A stretch of 64,000 nt of DNA from Heracleum sosnowskyi (lineage: Eukaryota; Streptophyta; Magnoliopsida; Apiales; Apiaceae), in the NCBI GenBank assembly GCA_030848705.1, contig CM061239.1, positions 87,030,363 to 87,094,362 of the forward strand. The letters are read 5' to 3'. Each line of letters opens with the position of its first letter. Within the stretch, counting starts at the first letter, position 1. Below are positions 20,768 through 31,539 of the stretch, piece after piece. The position numbers were made by a program, and so were the translations under genes. Below the pieces are notes generated by a model that was not told where the DNA came from, did no database searches, and worked only from the letters and a program-made list of their open reading frames with translations.

Positions 20768-22244
20768 TTTGATTCACATTTGTCCGGCTAAATGACATTA
20801 ACGACAGTGCTTCGTGGGAGGCAACCCATGTGTTAGGTATGTTTCTACTATCTTTCTTATTACCTTCAATGAGGACATTGAATATGTTAAGTTTGGGGGT
20901 GATGTATGGGTTTGTATAGTTAGTGTGTGTCTCATGTAGGATTCATATTGCATGTGTAGTTGTAGTTTATTCGTAGTTTTGCATGTTCATGTCATATAGG
21001 GCATTCTGTTTGCATAGTTTTTATTTATCATGTGAGTCCATTTTAGTTGCATGCATATTTCATGATCCCGTAGGACTTGGCTATTTCCGTTGGTGAGTCG
21101 ATGTTGATTGGAGTGTGGTTGTGATGAGTAGAGGGTGTATTAAGTTTCTAAGTATTGACTTGCATGCCAGAAACAAATCTATTTCATAAGTCTCATTGGT
21201 TGCTTTTGAATTTGATCAGACCATGCTTGTTTGGTGTTAGAATTTAACCACTTGTTTACATTCAGAATGTTGGCTAGATTCTTGAAAACGAAGGAGCACT
21301 TATGTATAAGTTTGGGGGAAACCAGGGATTTCATGCTAGTTGTAATAAAGGCTAGGCGTCAAATGGCTAGTAGCCGCTCATTGGTAAAAAATGAGTAGTC
21401 TAGGGTGGATGAGAAAAAAGGCAAAGAGCACTCATTCCGAAATTGTTGAAAAAAAAAAGGAAAAAAAAAAGAGAAAAGTTGAAAAAGAAAAAAAAAGAGT
21501 TGTGTTTGTTTTGTGTTTATGCAGAATTGATCAGGGTGAGCTCTTTAGTACTCGAGCAAGTAAGTTCTTTGGGGACTTTGTGCCTAGTGACCTAAGACTT
21601 TTCCGGTCTGGGATCCGCTGACCTAAAGCTCGTTAAATGGGTATTATTGCAAAATCCTTCCGAGGTCTCATCCATTGCACGGTCAAATAAGCATGTGTGT
21701 TGTGTGTAGTTGTTTTTGTGTAATAAAGCATGAATTCCTGTCTAACTCCGATGGACTGCGAAGGTGTCTCTTAAGAGTTCTTGTGTCTAGCGTTCATTCT
21801 GTTTGTAAGCTTGTGGTTGTTTTGGCTAAGAGTAGGTATGGTCTTGATTTAGTTTGGGAGTATATTGGTGAGCATCGCACACACGCACGTTTCTGTGTTT
21901 GTCTTGTTGGTCGATGGGAATTTGGTCGAACTCTGTTTGGAAGACTGTGTTCTTTGAGATGTTGGCTCGTTGATTGGTTTTGGTTGGTTTGAAGGGATCG
22001 TTGCATTTTCATATTAGTTGCATACATGCATTGCATTGTTAGTTGCCAGTAGATGGATTTTGTGGGTACATTCGCTATAGGCCCTCACGAGACCTTACTC
22101 GTCCACTAGGGCTGCCTAGGGGTTTAAAGGGCTTGTTGCATATGCCAAATGCAACCGTGATCACCTACGGAAGTGGTACTAGTTAGTTGTATATAGTTAT
22201 ATTATTTATGCTTGAGGACAAGCATCGGTTTAAGTTTGGGGGTG
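20768..22244 (+). other. E1 3' non-coding region with three PPT-like motifs and terminal hairpin
   Basis: There is no gene. It holds three exact copies of TAAGTTTGGGGG (20888, 21307, 22231), the last being the functional polypurine tract next to the LTR. An A-rich run lies at 21408-21500. At 22208-22225 a perfect 7-bp hairpin with an AGGA loop (ATGCTTG/CAAGCAT) sits just before the PPT. Several stretches match the inverted E2 3' region, for example the block around 22060-22190 and 8000-8130. Confidence 0.8.
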
Positions 22245-23779
22245 TGATAAGTGGATTTTATATCTACTTGGAACGCTTCATATCGGCTTAAATTGATGAC
22301 TTGAACTCAAGTATGTGGTGTGTTTAATGTGTTTTCATTAAGTTTTGCAGAACCAAGAGTTGGAGGTTAATTTGATTAAAATTCGGATTTTCCGGGTAGG
22401 TTGCGCAGTCTTCACTGTTTTGGCCATATCTGGAGTTCTACAAGTCTGATTCTGATGATCTTACAGCTCACACGAAGAGGACAACATTTTCTATAATTCT
22501 AGACAGAGGGTTCTGTGCGGGCGCGCGGCCAGGTGCGCGGGCGCGCGGCCTTGGTAGTGATCAGGCGCGCGGGCGCGGAGCAAACGCGCGGGCGCGCGCG
22601 CGAGGCAGAAACGGAGCGTGCGGGCGCACGCCTAGGGCGCGGCCGCCTGGCAAAATTCTTGGAAATTTTCCTGATTTCGATTTTTAATTGGAAATATGGA
22701 AATATCTTGCTGAAAAAGCCTCCTGGAGTTTATATAAACACAACCCTTCACCAATAATCAGAACTTATTCCCAGCAACACATAGAGAGAGAGCCGAGACA
22801 CGGAGATTCAAGTTTGACGGGATTCCTACGCGCGTGACAAGCAACGGAGTTCTAGATCTACTTTTCTTTTGTATTTTTCTTGGCGATACTCTTGGATGCT
22901 TTTGGGATTTGTTTTCTCAACTCTATTACTTTAGTATCCATATTATTCGAATCTTGTTTTTCATCATGCTTTCATCAGAATCCACGATGATGAACGGTTC
23001 TATTATGAACTAATCATTGTCGTGGGATTCTAACGGATTTATTTATGGATTTTAGTAGTTAATTGTTTTAAAGATGTGTGTGTGATGGCTAATTGATATC
23101 CTAGTTTGGTTGTGCTTATTCTTCTTGGATGCGTAGCTAACATCTAAGATTGTTTGTTAATCTCTATTGAATGCGAAAGTGGATATAGAGGTTTAGAACT
23201 TGCCATGCTAGCATAGGTTTATGTATGTTTGTCATGCATGATTCGTAGGTGATTTTAACCATCTTACATGCCCTATGTAATCTGAATGGATAACTTGCTC
23301 GTTAAACCGTTATGTTTTCAAATCTTATAGACATATAGGGTCTAAGCATAATTGGTGTCTGCTTAACTTCTATCTATTTTGTGGATGTTTAAGTGGTTTG
23401 GTATACGTATACTGAAAGGTAGCGTGTACTGATTTCGTGTTATCCGATTAGTTTTCACAACCGTCACATGCATTGATTAAAGACAAAAGACTCTGAATGA
23501 AGTACTTAATGAAGTTAGGATCCCATGTTTTATTCTCATATACATAAATCGATTTTAATCCTCTTAGTTAGTTAATTCTTAGTTTAATAATTTGTTCTCT
23601 AGTTAATTTTAGATAATCAAACCCAAATTGTTAATTGTCTTAGCAGTGGATAAAAATCATACATTGTTGCATAGGTACATTAATTGAATTGAACACCTCA
23701 TTAGATCTCTGTGGGAACGAACTTGACTTATTCGTATATTACTTGTGACCACGTGCGCTTGCGTGATTTTGTGCTAACA
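22245..23779 (+). repeat. E1 3' LTR (1535 bp)
   Basis: It follows the polypurine tract TAAGTTTGGGGG (22231-22242) and is nearly identical to the 5' LTR apart from the length difference at about 22435-22535. GC-rich block 22515-22650, TATA box TATATAA at 22731-22737. It ends at 23779, directly before ACTGA. Confidence 0.92.
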
Positions 23780-23784
23780 ACTGA

Positions 23785-26107
23785 TGGTGATGATTATGAT
23801 GATAGTGATGATGATGATAATGAAGAGAAGGATCAGCTTGCCAGAGTTATTAAATCTAGTCTTGGAACTAACTTTGGTTCATCAAGCACATTCATGGCTG
23901 GCAAGGCTTCTACTGGAAAAGACTTCAGACAAGACTTTTCTGTTCTTTCTAAGATTGATCCTGCTGAGTAGCTGAAATTGCAACAATGGGAAAATGATTG
24001 GTACAAGTCCCATGATTCTGTAAGCTATCCATATGCATTGGATCATGCTTATAATGCTGCTAAGTTGATTCAGAATGAAGATTTGAAGAATCATTTGAAG
24101 GCTACTACTCTGTTATCCAAAAGTCTGAAACATGAAATAGATTCTGTCAAAGATTCTACTGACAAAGTGAAGACTGGTATTTCTCAAAGCTTTACAAATG
24201 TGCCTACTTCTCTTCAACTCAGGGTAGTGGAATCCCAAGTTAAGTCAATCATTACTGAACAGACTTCAATCAACAACAGGATTGATTCTCTTGATACAAA
24301 GGTAACTGACATTCAAACCTCTCTTGCCTTAATTTTGAATATATTGTCAAATACTGATGTCAAAAAGGGGGAGAAGGTAAGTTAGACAAAATGTACACCT
24401 GATCTAGTATTGAGAAATAATGATGATGATACTGGAAATGATGGCGGTGACAAGATTCTACAAGGAGAAACCTCTGATGCTGCTGTTATGAAGACAATTC
24501 AAACTTCTCAAAGTCAAACAACGCAGTCAACTCATGTTTCTGATTCTGGAGTAAGGACAGTGAGGACATTAGTGCAATCTCAGATCCTGACGGAAGAACA
24601 AATCCTGACAGGTGATCAAATCCTGATGCCTGGTCATGAAGAGACTCTTGCTACAATTCCTGAAGGTGATGAAGATGTGCTTATTGATAATTCTGAAGAT
24701 GCATCAAATCTATTCCAGAAGTTTACTACAAAAGATGGTAGAATTGTTACTCTCTATCACACTGATAAAAGAGTTCAACAATTATTTGCAAGGAAAGCAC
24801 TCTCTACAGCAAGTGAAGAATATCCGGATCTCTCACATGAAGAATTCTTAAGACAACAGAGAGAAATGATGGAAAGCTTTAATAACCCTGCTCCTGCTAG
24901 AGGAAGAGGAGGCAGAGGTAGGAGAGGTGCTAGAAGAAGTAGAAGAAGTTCTTCAACTCAAACAGTGCCTAGACAGACAAGGTCTAGAGGTTTATTAATT
25001 GAAGAAATTCATGAAGCTTCACAAAATCTAATAGATCCTGTTATCAAGGATATCATTGAGAAGGAAGACAAGGAATTTATTGAAGAAGAACCTGAATTGA
25101 GAAGAAGACCAAGACAATTAATTCTCTGCAATACAAATCAAATTGAAGATTCTAATCCTGATATTGTTCCTGACAATGTTCAAGATCCTGATGAATCTGA
25201 AATTCTGCAAGAGATTGAGTTGTTAATCTTATCTACTATGGTTGATTCTCACAACAAGGAAGTGGATGAAGAAGAAGAAGCCAGAAGAAGAGAAATCACA
25301 AGATCAATAAATAGAGATTTCAATCTCTATGTACAAAGGCTTAAACTCTCAAACGAAAGATTGTGGAGAAATTCAAGCAAACGAGAATCTTTACTAGAAA
25401 GAAGCTATGATTTTGAAAAAGAGAAAGATAAGAAGTGGAAACACATAAGTACACTGAGGTGTAACACACCTATCAATTTTCAGAATGGAGGAATTATAAC
25501 AAGTGCTTCAAGTGTTGTTTATTTGTCTGATATGGTTAGATCAAAAGCACTCTGGCTACGAATGTTTTCAAATCTGAAGCAATTGACAAGTAATTCAAGA
25601 GGAGGTATTGGACACATGGATGCTGAATATCTGAATATGTCATATGTTGATCCTTACTCCTTGACTGAAATTGGAGGTACTTTAACTTCTGAAAACCTGA
25701 ACAATTTATTAGCTGTTGATATAGTTATAGATTGTCATGATGGTATTGAAAAGAAAGAAAAGCTTCTATACTTCATGAAAGATGGTAGTGTGAAGATTCT
25801 GTCCATTCAAGATCTGTTGATGAAAACTACACAGGAACTAGAATATGTTCATTATCTGTTAAGATGGAAGAATAAAGTGTGCAAAGTGTGGAGTGACATG
25901 ATCTTGTCAACAATAAGAAGAAGACTAGATGGAAACAGAAATTTCAATGGTAATTATACTCCCATGTACTTAAATCAAAGAGGTCAAGATGTAGAAATTC
26001 AAAGGGGCACTGCTGTTAAAGAAGTGACTTTTGGCATGACTCAACTTAATTTCAATCCTGATGGGAAGGAAATTGCTTATCTTTTGCTTGAAGAGCACAG
26101 TCTATAA
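23785..26107 (+). pseudogene. Long extra ORF of the copia element, second half
   Basis: This continues the frame broken by the E1 insertion. It is open apart from a TAG at 23969-23971 and a TAA near 24383. In order it holds an acidic Asp-rich run directly at the insertion point, a helix-rich part with probable coiled coil (about 23980-24380), an Asp/Gln-rich stretch with repeated QILT units (about 24580-24630) and an Arg/Gly-rich basic block at about 24895-24995 that could bind nucleic acid. A hydrophilic C-terminal part ends in TAA at 26105-26107. With the first half the frame spans about 1,375 codons. I recognise no enzymatic domain. Its place between integrase and the polypurine tract is where envelope-like or other accessory ORFs occur in plant retroelements. 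Confidence 0.65.
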
Positions 26108-26376
26108 AGAAGCTCCATACAAAATCTCAGAGCAGCTATCTACCAGATTAATGAGGAAGATGAAGAACTCAGAAATCTTAAGGAAAGACTGATTCAAATT
26201 CTGGAAGAAAAAGAAGAAAATTTGTTATCCAACTTCTTGAAGATGAATCTGTTCTATCAAAGAATTTAAACAGATAAGTTGCTACTGATATTTGTACATT
26301 TTGTAAATATGTTTTTGACATCATTGAATCTTAGGAATCTATACATTATTTCACAAAGTATAAGATTGGGGGAGAT
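26108..26376 (+). other. 3' untranslated region and polypurine tract of the copia element
   Basis: Non-coding sequence runs from the last stop codon to the 3' LTR. The polypurine tract GGGGGAGA (26368-26375) ends one base before the LTR and would prime plus-strand DNA synthesis. No other gene is visible. Confidence 0.8.
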
Positions 26377-26930
26377 TGTTAGATCATGATTCAATGATCG
26401 TTAGGATCTAGACTCAACTGATCAGGATTGCTGACGTCATCAGTAATGCATAGTCATCAGGATTGCATGATCGTCAGGATCAGGATGAATATCAGGACTG
26501 GGATCAGGATTGATCATCAGGACTGGAAGCTGATCAGGATTCCTACTTCGAGTTATATTTGGAGTGTAGTTAAATAAGGAACATTATTCTGTCGGTTCCT
26601 GGTCTGTAGGAATGCAGCTATCAATTTAGGATATGTTTCAATCTTTGTTATTGATTAGGACTTATCATGTAATTAATAGAGAAGCTGTGTAGTATATAAA
26701 CACAGTTTAGGTTTTGGTTTAAAAAAAACCAATCGCATACACGAGTATCTTTGTAACCTAGCAGCTCACAAGAACATCAGAATTTCTTGAGAGAGTTTGT
26801 AACAGTTTTATATCAGATTTAATAAAGCTGTTATTATTCTTTCATATTTGTGATTCATATCTTATTAAGTCGAGAATCTTATACAATTGTATTCAACCCC
26901 CCTTCTACAATTATTTATTACTGGGCAACA
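26377..26930 (+). repeat. 3' LTR of the outer copia element (554 bp)
   Basis: It starts TGTTAGATCATG right after the polypurine tract and ends GGGCAACA, giving TG...CA ends. A TATA-like TATATAAA lies at about 26693. The conserved TTGTATTCAACCCCCC stretch lies near the 3' end, and the same stretch occurs in the other copia LTRs of the window. The first 170 bp hold many copies of ATCAGGA. The paralogous segment near 31875 shows the same downstream sequence without the LTR, which suggests GATAA (26931-26935) as the target duplication. The left copy of that duplication is outside the window. Confidence 0.9.
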
Positions 26931-28690
26931 GATAAAATATTAATGGGATATTAATATTTCGGTGATATGATGAGATAACGCAGTGAACTTCTGAAAAAAT
27001 CTATAAGTAATAAAGTATCGACGTAATACATAATCTATTAATAAGATATAATATTTACAAAACCTTATAAATTTAATTGGTGATGTATTCATTAATGTGA
27101 AGCACACATATTTTCTCTTTAAATACCAAAATAGTGTAAAACTTAAGTTCTTGTGGAAACTTCACAAATTTCATGTTACTCTTAATTAAAATCAATAAGT
27201 CTATATAAATATATTTTTGTGATATTTTCTGTTCATCTTTCAGTTTTCTTGTTTTTCATATTATATGTACCGATGTTCATAAGAAAAACGATGGAAATTT
27301 TAATTAAATAAAGAAGAAAATGACTATGAAGATGCACATCATGATTCCGGTGGTAATGATAGAAGCTAAATATCACGAAAGGAATATATTTCAGGAATAT
27401 GTTTTAATAAGGTAAATTTATTTTCACTTTAAACATTTTGTTTCGCACAATGCGCTTGAATAAGATTGTTGTGTAATATATTTATACGGTATTATATATA
27501 ATATATTCTTAATAATAATTATCAACAATGTTTCGTTATAAAATAGTAACACGTACTTTCGTAGAGTAAGATAAAAACACACACCCACGTACCCACACAC
27601 ACTTAACTTTTTAATTTTAGAATTTTATTGAAAATTGCATGTTTAATATAGTCGTGCAGTATATAAAATTCTATTATATATACGTAAATGTATATATACC
27701 GATCTAAAAATGTTATATCTTAATTTATTTTTGAATTCAAGTTAAAGAATTTACCCTAATTTTTTTTATCAACACTTCCAAATTCCAATACTCCTATTTA
27801 AAATTTTTATACAGGTTTCAATGTACTCTAAATTATTTACTTTGCAAGATTTTATTTTTATCCAAACATCTATTTCTAATCAAATAAATTTATGTACAAT
27901 ATTTAAGATCGTCAATTATATTATTTTTTTATTTTTTTTAATTCGGTATCTTTTAACTCAATTGGTTATAACGTACTATAACATATTATCCACTTTTTAG
28001 GATCCAAATTTTAAAATTAAGATTTAATATTATGTTTATTTTTTTAAAATTCGATTTTCACATAACCATTTTTATGTAGTATATGTAAACATATAATAAA
28101 TGTCTATATTGCATTAAACTTAATACATGTTTCTCTTTAAATTTTAAATTTGATGTACAAGGTCATCTCATTATTCAAAAACCTTCAAAAATATAAATTT
28201 TAAGGGAATAATAAAACAAGTAAATCGATACCATACTTAATTTATTCTATTTTTTGTTCAATAGAGATATTTATTGAGAAAGTACCAATTAGTATTTGGT
28301 AGATATCCCTTCATGGCTAGTCATTGTTACTAGCATTTTATGTTGAATATTTGCAATAATTTTGATATTTGTCTACTTTTCATTAAAATAAATGAATGAA
28401 ATTAATGATTTATTCACCACATATATATTGTTGTATATATATACACAAAATAATCGATATCATACATGTAACAGTCAAAGGTCCACGAAAAACTATGTAT
28501 AATATGTAAAATTATTTTATTTTAAATTAAGAAAGTAAATGTAAATATACTTTATTGTGAAACTTCAGTACAATAAACATGCATGCGATACATTAACATT
28601 ATATGTAAAAAAAAAAAAATTACATGGATAAGAACTTTATTCTTGAAATCGATTACAATGAACATGCATGCTTATTATTATTTCTTCTTC
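26931..28690. other. AT-rich flank of duplicated segment, copy A
   Basis: Non-coding, very AT-rich, with no ORF that I trust. It is near-identical to 31885-32930 plus 41011-41727 (copy B) and similar to 60711-62779 (copy C), which makes it the 3' flank of the SANT genes. Confidence 0.8.
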
Positions 28691-29014
28691 TCACTCACTG
28701 GCATCCTTGGCTTGCTTTTCAGATTGAGACGCTACTGATTGTTCATCACAAATCCTATAGACTGAACCTCCAGTCTCATCAGTTACCATTTCAACATCTG
28801 AACTCTTGATTAAACATAAATCCCTCATCAAAATATTATAATGAAGTACAATGGCTTCCATGGTCTTCCAAGGCATCTCACGAGCAACTTGTTGGAAGAA
28901 TGCAGGAGGTGGTGGAGAATCAAACTGACCCCAAATTGTTTCAAATTTCTTATCCTCCTCAAAGGTCCAACCATCTTCAGTGTATTGAGTCTTCTTACTC
29001 TTGGATGGTGACAT
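28691..29014 (-). CDS. Small SANT/MYB-like protein, copy A
   Basis: A single exon of 107 codons starting at the ATG at 29014 (MSPSKSKK). A SANT/MYB-like fold spans residues about 14-66: GWTFEEDKKFE, a Pro-rich loop, FFQQVAREMPWKT and EAIVLHYNILMRDL. It resembles the single MYB-like repeat of RADIALIS- and DIVARICATA-type plant proteins, which bind DNA or partner transcription factors; that kinship is my inference. A short acidic/Ser-rich tail follows, which in this copy lacks six codons present in copies B and C. A TATA box lies about 37 bp upstream of the ATG. Whether it is expressed is unknown. The preserved frame in all three copies argues for selection or recent duplication. Confidence 0.75.
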   Translation of the reverse strand: MSPSKSKKTQYTEDGWTFEEDKKFETIWGQFDSPPPPAFFQQVAREMPWKTMEAIVLHYNILMRDLCLIKSSDVEMVTDETGGSVYRICDEQSVASQSEKQAKDASE

Positions 29015-29050
29015 TGTCAATGATTGATGAAGGGTGACCCTAAAGTATGT

Positions 29051-29057
29051 ATTTATA
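29051..29057 (-). promoter_or_regulatory. TATA box of SANT gene copy A
   Basis: TATAAAT on the minus strand, about 37 bp before the start codon and conserved at the same place in the other two copies. The untranslated leader would be very short. Confidence 0.55.
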
Positions 29058-29059
29058 AA

Positions 29060-29570
29060 ATATTTTTTGAAATGTATATGAATGATTTTTTCATAAGTTT
29101 GATGGCCTCTCTTATAGTTCGTATAGGATCACAAAAAATTATATTTAAATATATCTATAAAGACTACTTTTGTGCCAAATAAAAAACGATATCTTGTTTT
29201 ATGTATATCCATGATACACTGAATGTATTTAATATATATAACTAAAAGCGACGTTTATAGTTAGACTTATCTATAATATTGATTATGACTGTTCACGATC
29301 CAAACTATCGATAACCTAATCTAGGAGTATACAGTGATACAAATATTGTAAATATTATAATGTAGGATTGACTATGATTGTTCTAAATCCAAACTACAGA
29401 TAATCTGATCTAGAAGTAAACGGTTATAAATAAATGCATCTATAAAGTTGGTAAATAATTTCATAAGAAAGAGTATTTGAATCGAAGAAAATATGTTCAT
29501 GAATTCTTTGATAATGTCATTTTTTTTCAACATTGATCGTAATTACAAAATCACCCTATGAATGTGTACT
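29060..29570. other. Upstream flank of SANT gene copy A
   Basis: AT-rich, no gene. Conserved with 42115-42610 and 63168-63660. Relative to copy B about 350 bp are missing at 29548, between two TTACAAA-like words. Confidence 0.6.
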
Positions 29571-30180
29571 TTGAAGACCAAGTCTGTTGCGCATCAATTG
29601 ATAATGAGTAGTATGCATGAGTTTGGTTAATATGTCTGTCACATAATGTTTTGGACTCGTGTACTTAAATTTTAGAAAATCATTTGAAACTTACTTTCGA
29701 GCAAATTGATAATCAATTTTAATATACTTCATACGAGCATGAAATACACGATTTGAAAATAGATAGATAGTATCGATATTATCACATGACATTGACACTT
29801 TACTAGTTGGTAAACCAAGCACTAAAAACAAAAAACATAACCAAAAAATCTCTGAAGTAGCATTCACAATCGATTTATATTCACTTTTAGTTGAAGATCT
29901 AGCAAATGTGGTTGCTTTTAAGATATCCAAGAGATCGGAGAGGATCCCATGAATATAGCTTAATCGTTTGTTGAACGCCGATCATCCTTGTAACCCCCAA
30001 TCACTATTGCAAAAGCAGTATAGATTTTAATCAATACCAATTAAAAATAATACACCAAGATGAGAGGTACCCTTGAGATAACGTAACATGTTCATTTTGA
30101 TTTTTAGATAGAAGTTGATAGCATAGTTGATAGGTTCTTCTAAGTAATTGACTTTCAATGGATACACAGAATAGACTAGC
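29571..30180 (-). pseudogene. Copia RT/RNase H remnant, copy A
   Basis: On the minus strand 29930-29691 reads as copia RNase H: STKSEYKSIVNATSEIFWL, then LGLPTSKVSMSCDN and FHARMKYIKIDYQFAR, the segment that degrades the RNA of RNA/DNA hybrids. Sequence near 30060-30090 encodes the conserved LRYLKGT of the RT end, and sequence near 29580-29660 the end of pol, both broken. The same remnant occurs at 43108-43347 and 56133-56372, but those copies share a deletion of about 400 bp that removes the RT side. Confidence 0.7.
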
Positions 30181-30189
30181 CAATTGTAA

Positions 30190-30958
30190 ATATGATATGC
30201 TTTATAATTCTGTGTAAGTGAAGATGGTGTCAGCGGATCAAAGTTTGTCTATCACAGGATGTAAGTTTAAAGCTGTCAGGGAATGCAAGATCGAACTATC
30301 AGAGTTTGAGTTTGCAATCAACCCTAACAGATAAATACTGCATTATTAGCAGTTGACAAAGTGATGTGTCAGTTCTGATAGATCACATGACTTGGTGTAT
30401 CAAAAAGGAACATGGAAAGCAGCAATCTGGGAAACCCTGAAGAAACTGAAACATTTTATTTCCATCTGGACAATAGAGAAGATTGAAAAAAGCTAACTAC
30501 GCAAAGGTGAACCATCTAAAGGACCAGTGGACCGAGAATGATAAATTAAGCTTGTTGGACCTATATTAACGCATAATTTTATAATCTAGCAAGTGTTCTA
30601 AACTTGGAATATATAACCAAGTGTAGCAGTATTATTGAAACTAAGAAACACAAGTATATTTGCTTATAACTCTTAGAATACTTTGTGAAGCAAAAATACT
30701 AAAACTGTAGCTGTGTGTTTTTGTAAAAGCATCACAAATTATTTCATTAACATAAACTCTCAGGTGGAACAATTCAATCCACCTAAAATTTTTAAGTATT
30801 GTGTTTTTAGCTTTTGCACTTAGAGTTTTTCTCTTTACTGTCTCATTGTCATTCTGGAATCAAGAATTGAGAAAATTTTAATAGATTGTATTCAACCCCC
30901 CTCCCCCCCCCCCCCCCCCCCCGTACAATCTAATGATTTATATTGTCTGGGAATAACA
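30190..30958 (+). repeat. Copia-type LTR-like sequence with poly-C tract, copy A
   Basis: It ends GGGAATAACA and has TTGTATTCAA followed by a C run (30896-30922, one T), the same layout as the 3' LTR of the outer copia element. The left end is not certain. Copies B (to 43969) and D (to 56999) carry only the right part. Confidence 0.55.
30896..30922. repeat. Poly-C tract
   Basis: Six C, one T, then twenty C. The same site has 11 C in copy B (43921-43931) and 18 C in copy D (56945-56962), against six C in the two full copia LTRs of the window. Confidence 0.8.
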
Positions 30959-31081
30959 AGCATAAAAACGACGAAAAAAACATGAATAATAAATCAAAAC
31001 GGAAACCCTCTGCATGAGCCATGCGAAAACAAAAGATTCAATTTGAAGATTAAGAATAAGTAACTTTAAAAGGTCTAATAT

Positions 31082-31290
31082 GCCTCCGGGCATATAGTTG
31101 ACTTGGTGAGAGTACTGGTTATTGACCTAAGCATTCAAGGTTCGATTCCTGGAGGCATGGAGAATTTTTCACACACTCTAGGTTGAAGGGCCACCAGTGT
31201 GGTCTTGTCGGTCAGTTAATCCGATTTACATGTCACGTGTTGGGCCTGAGGCGGTCTGGCGTGATAACGGCTAGGGTTTCCGGAAAATAC
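31082..31290 (+). repeat. tRNA-derived SINE-like element, copy A
   Basis: 31082-31157 can fold like a tRNA. A 7-bp acceptor stem pairs GCCTCCG with TGGAGGC, counting one G-T pair. An A-box-like TAGTTGACTTGGTGAGAG lies 14 bp in, and a perfect B-box core GGTTCGATTCC ends before the acceptor. About 130 bp of unrelated body follow. That is the build of a Pol III SINE, not of a working tRNA gene. Copies at 44093 and 57123 sit in the same duplicated context, so they descend from one insertion. The 3' end is not clear. Confidence 0.55.
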
Positions 31291-31440
31291 ACCTTTTGAT
31301 CAAAGGCTCTAATGGTTCATTATGCTAGAGATTAGGAGGTCAAAAGCAAAACCAATCACCACGTAACCCGCTCCCGCTAACTATGCTCAACGGTATCCAT
31401 ATGAATGCTTGGTTATTTTGAACTAGCACCTAACAACTAC

Positions 31441-31463
31441 TTTTCTCTCTCTCTCTCTCTCTC
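31441..31463. repeat. (CT)n microsatellite
   Basis: About eleven CT units. A homologous, longer run is at 44452-44481. Confidence 0.8.
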
Positions 31464-31539
31464 AAAATGGCTAGGGAGTAGGTTATTATTATGTTGACAA
31501 CAATTTAATATCTAATTAAAATCGTAAACAATGAGCGGT

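Larger units (their letters stand above)
5047..23779 (+). mobile_element. E1: Athila-like Ty3/gypsy element with gag-protease only, inserted in the copia ORF
   Basis: It is bounded by LTRs 5047-6514 and 22245-23779, both TGATAAGTGG...GCTAACA, and by the 5-bp duplication ACTGA (5042-5046 and 23780-23784). The primer-binding site after the 5' LTR, TTGGCGCCGC, is cut by the E2 insertion and continues as TGCCGGGGAT at 17899. It fits the 3' end of plant tRNA-Asp. The coding part is gag and protease only. No RT, RNase H or integrase lies between the protease end (20767) and the 3' LTR. The gag-protease sequences closely resemble those of E2, so both belong to the same Athila-like group, and E1 would need pol supplied in trans. 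Confidence 0.92.
1..26930 (+). mobile_element. Outer Ty1/copia retrotransposon, 5'-truncated by the window, lacking RT, split by nested gypsy elements
   Basis: Reading 1-5046 and then 23785-26930, the order is gag with zinc knuckles, aspartic protease (DSG), integrase (D,D-35-E type), a very long extra reading frame, a polypurine tract and an LTR. PR before INT marks Ty1/copia. The integrase is followed by the usual linker to the reverse transcriptase (NECLYNNFLS-like), but no YxDD motif or RNase H follows. The extra frame begins there instead, so the element is probably non-autonomous. Its 5' LTR and primer site are outside the window. The 18.7-kb gap is the insertion of E1, proven by the ACTGA duplication on both sides. 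The large extra ORF and the LTR type recall SIRE-like copia elements; that lineage assignment is inference. Confidence 0.88.

Noticed and set aside
31082..31157. Functional tRNA gene
   Set aside because: The T stem has mismatches, the anticodon arm is poor, there is no T-run terminator directly after it, and a SINE-like body follows. The duplicated copies carry substitutions.
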